The notes below the pieces were generated by a model, which searched no databases, had not been told where the DNA came from, and saw only the letters and a program-made list of their open reading frames with translations. From Gracilibacillus alcaliphilus (GTDB lineage: Bacteria > Bacillota > Bacilli > Bacillales > Amphibacillaceae), in NCBI RefSeq assembly GCF_016909015.1, contig NZ_JAFBFA010000002.1, positions 193,157 through 257,156 on the forward strand: a DNA stretch of 64,000 nucleotides, written 5' to 3'. Both the position numbers and the translations under genes were made by a program. Positions 15,479 to 23,703 of the stretch are shown here, piece by piece (positions within the stretch are counted from its first letter, which is position 1; the number at the start of each line of letters is the position of its first letter).

Positions 15479-17542
15479 ATGATGATAAATTTTCCGTCAA
15501 TTATTACAAAATATAAAAAAACTATTGTTGTGTCTTTTTTTCTTGTGGCGCTGATCAGCTGTATTACTCAATTTGCTGTCACCGTCAATTACAATATGGC
15601 GGATTATTTGCCAGCAGAAGCACCTTCCAGTATTGCAATGGATGTGATGGAAGATGAGTTCCAAACAGGTATAGAGAATGCTCGGGTGCTTATTCATGAT
15701 GTAAGTGTGCAAGAGGCATTGCTTTATAAAGAAAAGCTAGCTGCATTGGATGGAGTAAGTGATGTAATGTGGCTGGATGACGCCGTTGACCTAAAAATAC
15801 CATTGGAACTAATCGACGATGATACAGTTGAAAATTATTATAAAGACAATCAAGCATTAATTTCTTTGCATATTCGTGAAGGAGAAGAAGTCCGAATTAC
15901 GGAAGAAATTTATCAGCTGATAGGGGAAGACAATGCGCTAGCAGGTGAGGCAGTTAATACGGCTTATTCACAAGAAATGGCTGGAACAGAGTCTGCCTAT
16001 GCTGCTTTATTATTAGTACCTATTATTATCATTATCTTGGTATTATCGACAAATTCCTGGATAGAACCAGTTTTCTTTCTAACGGCTATTGGTGTTTCGG
16101 TATTGATCAATTTAGGAACGAACATTTTTCTTGGTGAAGTTTCTTTTGTTACACAATCAGTCGCGCCCATATTACAGCTAGCTGTTTCTTTAGATTATGC
16201 GATCTTTTTATTGCATAGTTTCTCAGATTTCCGAAAACAGGGTCAAACACCGGAAGCAGCGATGAAGTCGGCGATTAAGCAGTCATTTCCTGCTATTGGA
16301 GCTAGTGCCTCGACAACATTCTTTGGTTTTATAGCACTGTCCTTTATGGAATTCGAAATTGGTGCTGATCTGGGGATTAACTTGGTAAAAGGGATTGTGC
16401 TGAGCTTTTTAAGTGTGATGATCTTTTTGCCTGCCTTAACATTGACCTTCTATAAATGGATGGAGAAGACAGAACATAAGCAAATTATTCCCCAGCTGAT
16501 GGGAATTGGCAGGCATGTCTTAAAATTCCGTATCCCAGTGATACTGCTTGTCTTTTTATTAGTCGTCCCTGCATTCTTAGCACAAGCGAATACCAATTTT
16601 ATTTATGGTATGGGAGACCAGCCGGAAGAAACTAGAATTGGTCGGGATGCCGCTTTGGTTGAAGAAGAGTTTGGTAAATCGACACCAATTATCGCTTTAG
16701 TACCTAAAGAAGATTTAGCAAAGGAAACAGAATTTGTTCAAAATGTAAAACAGCTGAATCACGTTACCAGTGTCCTTGCTTATACAGAAGCGGTCAGCCC
16801 GGTTATACCTCCTGAATATTTGGACGAATCCGTGACAGAAAATTTTTATTCCGACAACTATGCCCGAATTATAGTCCATACAGATACCGAAGAAGAAGGA
16901 GAGACGGCCTTTTCTTTAGTAGATGAGGTGACGGCAATGGTCACTAATTATTATGACGATGATGCCTATCTACTGGGGGGAAGTGTGACCTTACATGATA
17001 TGAAATCAACGGTGGAGAGGGATAACACCTTAGTTACTACCTTGACGGTTTTAACGATTGGTTTGGTGTTAATGTTTGTCTTTCGTTCGCTGTCTTTTCC
17101 CGTTGTCTTATTGCTGACGATTCAATCTTCTGTATGGATCAACTTAGCTATACCGTATTTTAGCGGTGATTCATTAGTATTTGTCGGCTATTTGATTATT
17201 AGTACAGTACAATTAGCTGCCACAGTTGACTATGCCATTCTATTATCAGAGGCATATAAAGAGCACCGCAAAGAAATGCCAGCATTGCAAGCAGTCAAGC
17301 GAACCTTGGATGAGAAATTTTTCTCTATTCTTATTTCCGCATCGATCTTATCCAGTGTCGGATTTATTCTGTGGATCACTTCCACTAACCCAATTGTTTC
17401 TTCGATTGGGCTGCTGTTAGGCCGGGGAGCCTTACTGGCATTTATCTTGGTGTTATTCTTGCTGCCAGCCATTCTTGTATTATTTGATAAGCTGATTGAG
17501 AAAACATCTTGGAAAGCAAACTTTTACAGGGAGAAGGGATAA
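15479..17542 (+). CDS. MMPL/RND family exporter
   Basis: 687 residues in two homologous halves, each with one helix, a large extracellular domain and five further helices. The functional Asp-Tyr pairs of MMPL proteins are seen in QLAVSLDYAIFLLHSF (about residue 240) and AATVDYAILLSEAY (about 583). Related proteins export lipids, siderophores or drugs by proton exchange. The first ATG at 15479 is followed at once by ATGATA, and GAGAGGATGA precedes it. It stands between a divergent TetR gene and a YhgE-like heptad-repeat gene, a combination seen in many Firmicutes. Confidence 0.9.
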   Translation: MMINFPSIITKYKKTIVVSFFLVALISCITQFAVTVNYNMADYLPAEAPSSIAMDVMEDEFQTGIENARVLIHDVSVQEALLYKEKLAALDGVSDVMWLDDAVDLKIPLELIDDDTVENYYKDNQALISLHIREGEEVRITEEIYQLIGEDNALAGEAVNTAYSQEMAGTESAYAALLLVPIIIIILVLSTNSWIEPVFFLTAIGVSVLINLGTNIFLGEVSFVTQSVAPILQLAVSLDYAIFLLHSFSDFRKQGQTPEAAMKSAIKQSFPAIGASASTTFFGFIALSFMEFEIGADLGINLVKGIVLSFLSVMIFLPALTLTFYKWMEKTEHKQIIPQLMGIGRHVLKFRIPVILLVFLLVVPAFLAQANTNFIYGMGDQPEETRIGRDAALVEEEFGKSTPIIALVPKEDLAKETEFVQNVKQLNHVTSVLAYTEAVSPVIPPEYLDESVTENFYSDNYARIIVHTDTEEEGETAFSLVDEVTAMVTNYYDDDAYLLGGSVTLHDMKSTVERDNTLVTTLTVLTIGLVLMFVFRSLSFPVVLLLTIQSSVWINLAIPYFSGDSLVFVGYLIISTVQLAATVDYAILLSEAYKEHRKEMPALQAVKRTLDEKFFSILISASILSSVGFILWITSTNPIVSSIGLLLGRGALLAFILVLFLLPAILVLFDKLIEKTSWKANFYREKG

Positions 17543-17543
17543 T

Positions 17544-19313
17544 ATGACGGTAAGAAAGTATTTGTTGCTTATAATGATTAGTATGCTAACCTTACCAACG
17601 ATCACAGTTTCCGCAGAGGAGAATCAGCCAGCGAAAAATGAAGTCGTTTATACGATACTTCAACCCGATGGTTCGCAGAAGGAGATGTATGTTGTAAACA
17701 GCTTTGAAGAAGTTGGTAATGGCGAGATCACAGATTATGGTGCTTATACCGATGTGAAGAATTTAACGGATTTATCAGAAATAAATCTTAACGGCGACAA
17801 AGTAAGCTTAGCGGCTGAGCAGGATAATTTTTTCTACCAAGGTAACTTGGAGGAACAGCCGCTGCCATGGAATTTTGAAATTGACTACCAGTTAAATGGT
17901 CAAGACAAGGATCCGGAACAAATGCTTGGGGAAGATGGAAGGCTGAGGATTGAAATCAAAACATCAGCTAATAGTGAGATAGATTCTGTTTTTTATGAGA
18001 ATTATTTATTGCAAATATCATTAACATTTGATGGCGAGCACTATCAAGATGTGAAGGCGGAAGACGGAACCATTGCCAATGCCGGTAAAAATAAACAGGT
18101 GACATTTACGGTAATGCCAGAACAGGATGGTCATCTTGTTGCTGAAGCGCAAGTGAAGGATTATGAACAAGGGCCGATTGAGATTAGTGCTGTTCCTGCG
18201 TTTATGGCGATTGATTCTCCCGATTTGGAAGACGCAAAGGATGAGTTTCGCACTTTATCTGATGCATTGGCAGAACTGGCTTCCGGGGCAGAGGATCTGC
18301 AGCAAGGTATGTCGGAGTTAAATGGCGGTATCTCTGAATTGGCGGATGGATCATCAGAATTTAACGATGGTATGCATGAGATCAATAATGGATCCAGTGA
18401 TTTGGTCAATGGTTCAAGCGCTATACAAGAGGCACTGCAAACGATGAACGAATCTCTCCAGCAACAGATGAATTTTGATGACTTAGATGAGTTAAGATCA
18501 GGCTTGCAGGAGCTGGCTGCTGGATTGAGAGAGGCTAGTAATGGAATTAGTGACTTTGATCAGAATTATTTTCAAGCTTTCGACCTATTAGAAGAGGCCA
18601 TGCAAGAAATCCCAGCTTATCAAATTACCGAAGCGGATATCGCCAATTTACGAGAAAGTGATATAGACCAGGAGTTGGTGGAGTCTTTGCTGGAGACTTA
18701 TTATATGGCACAGGAAGCAAAGACGGTTTATGAGGATGTACAGACAGAAATAGAAACTATAATTCCAACTATCGAAGGAATACAAGAGGCACAAGCGGAA
18801 GTCATTACTACCTTGGAAACAATGGCTGATCAATTAGAGACAGCAAGTGAACAGCTTGACTTAGAAAGCTCCTTCCAGCCATTACAGGATGGAGTTGCTG
18901 CATTAGCGGAAGAATATCAAGGTTTTCATGAGGGATTGGTGAGCTATACGGATGGTGTAGGTCAGTTGACAAACTCCTATGAGTCACTCCACCAAGGGAT
19001 TAGCGAGCTGCCTGAAGGAGCGGCAGCATTGGCAAGTGGTGCTGGGGAACTTTCTGATGGTGCCAGTCAATTAAGTGAAGCCACCTCTGATTTGCCTGAT
19101 CAATTGCAAAATCAAGTAGATGATATGATAAACGAGTTTGATAAATCTGATTTTGATCCGGTTTCTTTTGTTTCTGATAAAAATGAAAATGTCGAGCTCG
19201 TTCAATTTGTGATCCAAACAGATGCCGTAGAAAAAGAGACAACCGAAGAAGAAGCAGAAGAACCAGAGGAAGAAAAAGGCTGGTGGGAAAAACTAATCGA
19301 TTTATTTCGTTAA
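17544..19313 (+). CDS. YhgE-like exported protein with X-X-X-Leu-X-X-Gly heptad repeats
   Basis: 589 residues from ATG 17544 (MTVRKYLLL), which has GGGAGAAGGG 5 bases upstream; an in-frame start at 17496 lies inside the exporter gene. A signal peptide ends near TVSAEE. Residues 215-300 and 465-525 carry runs of heptads such as LASGAEDLQQGMSELNGG and LASGAGELSDGASQLSE. Between them is a long helical section. The C terminus is acidic, then WWEKLIDLFR. Such proteins accompany MMPL or YhgE exporters and may form a coiled extension outside the cell. It starts 2 bases after the exporter stop, so translation is coupled. Confidence 0.82.
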   Translation: MTVRKYLLLIMISMLTLPTITVSAEENQPAKNEVVYTILQPDGSQKEMYVVNSFEEVGNGEITDYGAYTDVKNLTDLSEINLNGDKVSLAAEQDNFFYQGNLEEQPLPWNFEIDYQLNGQDKDPEQMLGEDGRLRIEIKTSANSEIDSVFYENYLLQISLTFDGEHYQDVKAEDGTIANAGKNKQVTFTVMPEQDGHLVAEAQVKDYEQGPIEISAVPAFMAIDSPDLEDAKDEFRTLSDALAELASGAEDLQQGMSELNGGISELADGSSEFNDGMHEINNGSSDLVNGSSAIQEALQTMNESLQQQMNFDDLDELRSGLQELAAGLREASNGISDFDQNYFQAFDLLEEAMQEIPAYQITEADIANLRESDIDQELVESLLETYYMAQEAKTVYEDVQTEIETIIPTIEGIQEAQAEVITTLETMADQLETASEQLDLESSFQPLQDGVAALAEEYQGFHEGLVSYTDGVGQLTNSYESLHQGISELPEGAAALASGAGELSDGASQLSEATSDLPDQLQNQVDDMINEFDKSDFDPVSFVSDKNENVELVQFVIQTDAVEKETTEEEAEEPEEEKGWWEKLIDLFR

Positions 19314-19348
19314 TGCGAAAAAATCTTGTGATAAAACAAAATAGGATG

Positions 19349-19390
19349 GGGGACAGAGTCATACATAGATCTGTCCCCTTTCTTTTTTCT
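19349..19390 (+). terminator. Terminator of the MMPL operon
   Basis: GGGGGACAGA (19349-19358) pairs with TCTGTCCCC (19371-19379), followed by TTTCTTTTTT. It lies 35 bases after the stop codon. Confidence 0.85.
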
Positions 19391-19497
19391 TCCATCTGTA
19401 CACATTTTAAAGATTGTCTGCTTCTGCAAAACTATTCCATCTAGGATTATCTTCGTGTATGCTAAGAAAGGGAATAGTTGCAAAGGAGTATTTATAA

Positions 19498-20202
19498 ATG
19501 AGAAAAAGAGTACTGATTATTGCGATGGCGATTATTATATGTGGTATTATTTCTATTGGTGTACATCAATTAAGCAAGTCCAGAACTTTTCAAGTGTTTG
19601 GTGAGTTAATACATCAAGTCGACACCAATGAAAAAGTGGTCGCATTAACTTTTGACGATGGACCAACAGAGAATGTGCCTGATATTTTAGCTATTTTAGA
19701 AAAATATCAGGCAAAGGCCACTTTTTTCTTAATTGGAGAAGAGATTATCACTCACCCGGATGAAGCAGAATTAATTGTGAATGCTGGACATCAAGTGGGG
19801 AATCATACCTTAACACACAAAAGAATGATATTTAAAACACCTGCTTTTATCAAACATCAGATAGAAGAGACGAATCAGCTTATTCGTCAAGTAGGGTATG
19901 AGGATGAGATAGACTATCGTCCGCCAAATGGAAAGAAATTGCTGCTCGCACCTTTTTATTTGTATAAGCATAATATCGATACAATCATGTGGAATTTGGA
20001 ACCAGACAGCTATTTTACAGAGCCACAGGAAAAAATGGATTATGTTATGGAACATGTAAGTCAAGGCTCGATTATTTTGTTGCATCCAATGTATGATCAA
20101 ACCGGTGGTCAGCTCGAGGTTATAGAAGGAATACTGGCACGTCTTGCAGAAGAAGGATATTCGTTTGTAACGATTGATGAGTTGAAAAACCTGGCAAGAT
20201 AA
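19498..20202 (+). CDS. Polysaccharide deacetylase family protein (NodB domain)
   Basis: 234 residues. A signal anchor covers residues 5-24. The NodB domain shows motif 1 LTFDDGPTE (about 52-60; catalytic base and metal Asp), motif 2 GNHTLTH (metal His pair), motif 3 DYRPPNGK, motif 4 IMWNLEPDSY and motif 5 GSIILLHPM. These enzymes remove N-acetyl groups from peptidoglycan or other N-acetylated glycans outside the membrane. In motif 3 the usual R-x-P-x-G/Y is RPPNGK. Monocistronic. Confidence 0.92.
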   Translation: MRKRVLIIAMAIIICGIISIGVHQLSKSRTFQVFGELIHQVDTNEKVVALTFDDGPTENVPDILAILEKYQAKATFFLIGEEIITHPDEAELIVNAGHQVGNHTLTHKRMIFKTPAFIKHQIEETNQLIRQVGYEDEIDYRPPNGKKLLLAPFYLYKHNIDTIMWNLEPDSYFTEPQEKMDYVMEHVSQGSIILLHPMYDQTGGQLEVIEGILARLAEEGYSFVTIDELKNLAR

Positions 20203-20224
20203 TAGATAAGGTTGTGAAAAAATA

Positions 20225-20275
20225 GTTCAGTGGGGGATTAAAAACCCCACTGAACGAAGTTTCACTTTATCTTTG
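20225..20275. repeat. Repeat D, copy 1, including a hairpin terminator
   Basis: GTTCAGTGGGG (20225-20235) and CCCCACTGAAC (20245-20255) form a perfect 11-base stem that could end the deacetylase transcript. Read on the minus strand, AAAGTGAAACTTCGTTCAGT and the following GGGGTTT match 39850-39875 with a single inserted G, which marks both as one repeat family. Confidence 0.6.
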
Positions 20276-20407
20276 GTTTTCTGTTCGATCCATTCGACTT
20301 CACCAACTCTGTTTTCTTATAGCTCTGATACTGTCTAGCTCCTGTTTATATGACCTTTTCATGCATTGGGTTAGAAAAGTGGGGTTGTTAACATACTAGT
20401 AATCTCC

Positions 20408-20959
20408 CTATTTTGGTTCCAGATAATTTGCTAGCTTTCCTTCATATAATAATTCCAGACGCTCATTCTTCCTAAAGTCTTCAGGTGTAATCATTGCCGG
20501 AAGTTTCTCCCAGAGGTGGATTCCGGAACGGTTCAGAATATCTGCCACAAACTGGGAACAAAAATAGGAGTTACTGAATTCAATCGGCTCTTTCAAAGAA
20601 ACACCGATGACGCCAAGAATATTGTATAGAAACTTATTATGATTTTTAATAAATACTTCTAAAATCCGTTTCATCTTTTGCTTCTCGCGCTCAGACACCT
20701 CCAGCCGATAGATAACACAAGTGGTTTCAGGATATCTGCTATATGTACCTGTATAAATATTCTCTTTCACAAAGCCGCCATGCAATGGGTTCTTAGGGTT
20801 TCTCCGGCCAAAGCTGTACATTTCATTTAATTCCTTGTCAAAAGCAAGTGAAGCATGGTTATAGGGGGCTTTCGTATAGGTTTTTATCACGGTAGTAAAT
20901 AAGGTTCCTGTATCTGATAACATGATGTAGACGTATTGTTTTTCTTCCAAATCAGCCAC
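20408..20959 (-). CDS. Permuted papain-like (YiiX/NlpC-P60-type) protein
   Basis: 183 residues, no signal peptide. The likely catalytic pair of the permuted papain-like fold is seen: His in APYNHASLAFDKE (about residue 35) and Cys in SNSYFCSQFVADILNRSG (about residue 133). In YiiX/YebB and related proteins this fold acts on amide or acyl-lipid bonds. The natural substrate is not known. The ATG at 20959 is close to AGAATTTAGGTGG. Confidence 0.6.
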   Translation of the reverse strand: MADLEEKQYVYIMLSDTGTLFTTVIKTYTKAPYNHASLAFDKELNEMYSFGRRNPKNPLHGGFVKENIYTGTYSRYPETTCVIYRLEVSEREKQKMKRILEVFIKNHNKFLYNILGVIGVSLKEPIEFSNSYFCSQFVADILNRSGIHLWEKLPAMITPEDFRKNERLELLYEGKLANYLEPK

Positions 20960-21213
20960 CTAAATTCTCTGTTTAATAAATTATATATTAGCATGATGAT
21001 AAAATCTTACTATATCTTTATATTATAACGTATTTGCAGTAAAATAAATGATATTTCTATTAGAAGTTGTTCAAAAACTCTATCTTAGAGGTTGCATTTG
21101 GTTCATATCATACGAATGAATTGAATTAGGAGGGCGATTAACGTTTTCATGATAGTAATGTCAGGATATATTGGTTGTGAATACACATTATTAGTTATTG
21201 AGGTGGTGTTGGT

Positions 21214-22128
21214 GTGCAAGAGCCTGTCTGGGTATTATTGATTATTTTATCTGTAATTACATTAGCAACGATTTGTTTCTTTATTGTAAAGAAGCTGCAG
21301 CCAGAGAAAGATCTCTCAATTATTCAATATCGTGTGAAAACATGGTGGGGCATGTTTGTTATCTTTTGTTTTGCTACATTATTTAATACAACTGTGTCAT
21401 TAATTGCGATTATGATTCTATCATTAGTTGCTTTGAGAGAATATTTCTCCATGATGAAAACAAGAAAGTCAGACAGGCGGATTTTCTTATGGTCCTACCT
21501 GATGATTCCACTGCATTTTTATTGGATTTATATTGGCTGGTATGGTATGTTTATTGTCTTTATTCCGGTATATGTCTTTTTATTCCTGCCGCTGCCGCGC
21601 ATTATCGGCAAAGGAACGGTCGGTTTCCTGCGCTCTGTCAGTTTTACACAATGGGGGCTTATGTTAATGGTGTTTGGTTTAAGCCACTTGGCTTACTTTC
21701 CGATCGCGACCCCAGCATTTGGCGGTAACTTGGTGTTATATTTGGTTATTTTGACACAGTTGAATGATGTGGTACAGTATTTGACTACTGTCTATCTCGG
21801 CAAACGAAAGATTGTACCGACAGCGAACGCCTATATCTCTTGGGAAGGCTTTATCGCCGGCTTAGCTGCAACTACTTGTATTTCTTATTTGATTTATCCA
21901 TATTTGACCCCTTTGACTCCGGCTTTTGGTATTATATCTGGCATACTTATTAGTGTTGCAGGTTTTATAGGAAGTTTAACGGTTTCTGTATTAAAAAGGG
22001 ACTTGCTGATAGGTGATCAGGAGAAATGGGAGAAATTAAAGGGGCGATATTTGAGCCGGATTGATAGTCTTACTTATACAGCCCCAGTATTTTTTCATGT
22101 GATTCGGTATTATTTTGATTTTATGTAG
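21214..22128 (+). CDS. Phosphatidate cytidylyltransferase (CdsA-like), divergent member
   Basis: 304 residues, eight or so membrane helices. Enzymes of this family make CDP-diacylglycerol from CTP and phosphatidate. The C-terminal signature is recognisable but altered: SVLKRDLLIGDQEKWEKLKGRYLSRIDSLTYTAPVFFH, where the standard enzyme has SxxKRxxxxKDxxxxxPGHGGxxDRxDS. The usual DxxAY segment appears as LNDVVQYLTTVYLGKRK. It is therefore closer to the second, YnbB-like group than to housekeeping CdsA. GTG start with GAGGTGGTGTTG upstream. Confidence 0.75.
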   Translation: MQEPVWVLLIILSVITLATICFFIVKKLQPEKDLSIIQYRVKTWWGMFVIFCFATLFNTTVSLIAIMILSLVALREYFSMMKTRKSDRRIFLWSYLMIPLHFYWIYIGWYGMFIVFIPVYVFLFLPLPRIIGKGTVGFLRSVSFTQWGLMLMVFGLSHLAYFPIATPAFGGNLVLYLVILTQLNDVVQYLTTVYLGKRKIVPTANAYISWEGFIAGLAATTCISYLIYPYLTPLTPAFGIISGILISVAGFIGSLTVSVLKRDLLIGDQEKWEKLKGRYLSRIDSLTYTAPVFFHVIRYYFDFM

Positions 22129-22204
22129 AATTGAAGGGATATGTATAAAATAGGGGGCAGCTTAGCAAGTGGATCTGAGGATAAATAAACGTGAAAACCT
22201 TTTC

Positions 22205-22233
22205 TTGAAATTCGACATAAATACTAGAATTAT
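22205..22233 (+). promoter_or_regulatory. Promoter upstream of the HD-GYP gene
   Basis: TTGAAA (22205-22210), 17-base spacer, AATTAT (22228-22233), overlapping a second possible -10 TATGAT at 22235. It lies about 80 bases before the start codon. Confidence 0.4.
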
Positions 22234-22265
22234 AGTATGATTACTTTATATAAGGAGGGAGGTTC

Positions 22266-22310
22266 TTGGAACCAACCAGTATCTATTTTAATGTGAATAG
22301 GGCGGAATAA
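22266..22310 (+). CDS. Possible 14-residue leader peptide before the HD-GYP gene
   Basis: TTG at 22266 stands right after AAGGAGGGAGG and reads 14 codons (MEPTSIYFNVNRAE) to a TAA at 22308, two bases before the ATG of the HD-GYP gene at 22313. The strong ribosome site has no other start to serve. It could be a translationally coupled leader; it may also be chance. Confidence 0.3.
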   Translation: MEPTSIYFNVNRAE

Positions 22311-22312
22311 TT

Positions 22313-23479
22313 ATGCATAGTTCAAATCAGACTATTTCCCTGTTAGGTGTGGAGAAAAGAGCCACAATTTGGTTTCTATGGTTATTTTATATTATCTACT
22401 ATTGCTACGAACTTATTTATTATTTTATGATGCCAATAGTAAGTTGGGATAATGCGTCACAAATATCTAAATCATTTGTAGATTACTTGGTATATGTTAT
22501 TTTATTAGCCATATTGCCAGCAGCTATCTATCTTTTAAGGAAAAATAACCCTAGTCCGATAAAATATATCTATTTTTTCACTTTTATCATTTTAACTTTT
22601 ATTCAAGAATTGTCCTTTTTTATTTTAAATCATGAGCCTTACTCACATGGAAGTATTATTGAACTAATCTTTATTTTGTTTTCTCCTATTTTTGTGAATA
22701 AACGGTTTTTTTATGTTGTATTCCTAGGTTTAACGGGTAAGTATCTAATAGTAGGTATAGTATTTCAAGATCCTGTATTTATCTTGCCATTATTCTTAGT
22801 TCTGGTATTGTCTTGCGTCGCTTTTATCGTATTATCACGATTTATTCATTATGTTTCTGCTTTTCAATCTGCCTATAATCAGCAAATCGAGAATATTGTC
22901 AAAGGAATTACCGCTACATTAGAACTAAAAGACATGTATACGAAAGGTCATAGTGAACGGGTTGCCAACTACTCTCTTATTTTATTAAAATCTTATAAAC
23001 AATATAAATCAAGGGATGTAAGGTTATTCTATTATGCTTGTCTCCTGCATGATATTGGTAAAATAAGCATTTCTGAACAAATTTTATCAAAGGAATCAAA
23101 ATTGTCTGTGGAAGAATATGAAGTAATGAAAACCCACCCAGTTGTTGGTGCAGAGGCGTTGAAGAATGTGGAGGGCATCAACGAATATCTGGATGTGGTT
23201 CGTCATCATCATGAGCGATGGGATGGCGCCGGTTACCCAGATCAGTTGAAAGGAGCAGAAATAACCATATTTGCCCGTATCGTTGCTATCGCTGATGCGT
23301 TCGATGCCATGACATCTTCACGCTCTTATCGCCAGGCTCTATCTCCTGACGAGGCCTATGACCGAATTATCAAAGGCAGCGGTACACAATTTGATCCGCA
23401 AGTAGTATATCAGTTTAAAGAAGTTTATCCTTTATGGATTAACTATTATAAGCAATATAACAAAGCAGGTCATGTATAA
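22313..23479 (+). CDS. Membrane-bound HD-GYP domain phosphodiesterase
   Basis: 388 residues. Residues 15-185 hold about six membrane helices forming an N-terminal sensor. The HD-GYP domain runs from about 195 to the end: KGHSERVANYS, YYACLLHDIGKISI, MKTHPVVGAEAL, RHHHERWDGAGYPDQLKG and ARIVAIADAFDAMTSSRSYR. All family metal and signature residues are present (HD, HH, GYP). Active members hydrolyse cyclic di-GMP. The ATG is served by AGGGCGGAATAATT. The peptide gene follows 54 bases after the stop. Confidence 0.92.
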   Translation: MHSSNQTISLLGVEKRATIWFLWLFYIIYYCYELIYYFMMPIVSWDNASQISKSFVDYLVYVILLAILPAAIYLLRKNNPSPIKYIYFFTFIILTFIQELSFFILNHEPYSHGSIIELIFILFSPIFVNKRFFYVVFLGLTGKYLIVGIVFQDPVFILPLFLVLVLSCVAFIVLSRFIHYVSAFQSAYNQQIENIVKGITATLELKDMYTKGHSERVANYSLILLKSYKQYKSRDVRLFYYACLLHDIGKISISEQILSKESKLSVEEYEVMKTHPVVGAEALKNVEGINEYLDVVRHHHERWDGAGYPDQLKGAEITIFARIVAIADAFDAMTSSRSYRQALSPDEAYDRIIKGSGTQFDPQVVYQFKEVYPLWINYYKQYNKAGHV

Positions 23480-23533
23480 CAGAATTAGTCTTATGGCCTG
23501 TAGCACAACAAATAATAGAAAGGAGGAACGAAA

Positions 23534-23596
23534 TTGAAAATTCGTAAATTAAAACGAGTAAAAGCAACATGCTGGTGGTGTATTATTTGGTTTTAA
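23534..23596 (+). CDS. 20-residue Trp/Cys peptide (possible RiPP or pheromone precursor)
   Basis: A TTG start 5-7 bases after AAAGGAGGAACG reads 20 codons: a basic half (KIRKLKRVK) and a hydrophobic half (ATCWWCIIWF), then TAA. A terminator follows 14 bases later, so it can be an abundant separate message. The next gene is an M50 membrane protease with a PqqD-like domain, the kind of recognition domain that binds leader peptides. I do not recognise the peptide family. Alternatives: an attenuation leader peptide (Trp-Trp...Trp before a terminator) or a small membrane toxin. No radical SAM or other modifying enzyme is adjacent. Confidence 0.6.
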   Translation: MKIRKLKRVKATCWWCIIWF

Positions 23597-23610
23597 GCAG
23601 GGAAGGAAGT

Positions 23611-23639
23611 GGATGCCTCACAAAGCGGCATCCTTTTTT
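23611..23639 (+). terminator. Terminator after the Trp/Cys peptide gene
   Basis: GGATGCC (23611-23617) pairs with GGCATCC (23627-23633) around a 9-base loop, followed by six T. Confidence 0.9.
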
Positions 23640-23674
23640 ACACAAAAAAACCATAGCACCGGTCAATAAGGCGG

Positions 23675-23680
23675 TATACT
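23675..23680 (+). promoter_or_regulatory. -10 element of a possible separate promoter for the M50 gene
   Basis: TATACT lies 21 bases before the start codon, downstream of the peptide terminator. The -35 region is poor. It suggests the protease can be made separately from the peptide at a lower level. Confidence 0.3.
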
Positions 23681-23703
23681 AAAGCAGATAGGGGCGGCGG
23701 GAT

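Noticed and set aside
23534..23596. Trp-operon-style leader peptide as the only explanation of the WW-W peptide.
   Set aside because: Not adopted as the main call: no tryptophan gene follows, the downstream gene is a peptide-type protease, and no alternative antiterminator hairpin was found. Kept as an alternative.
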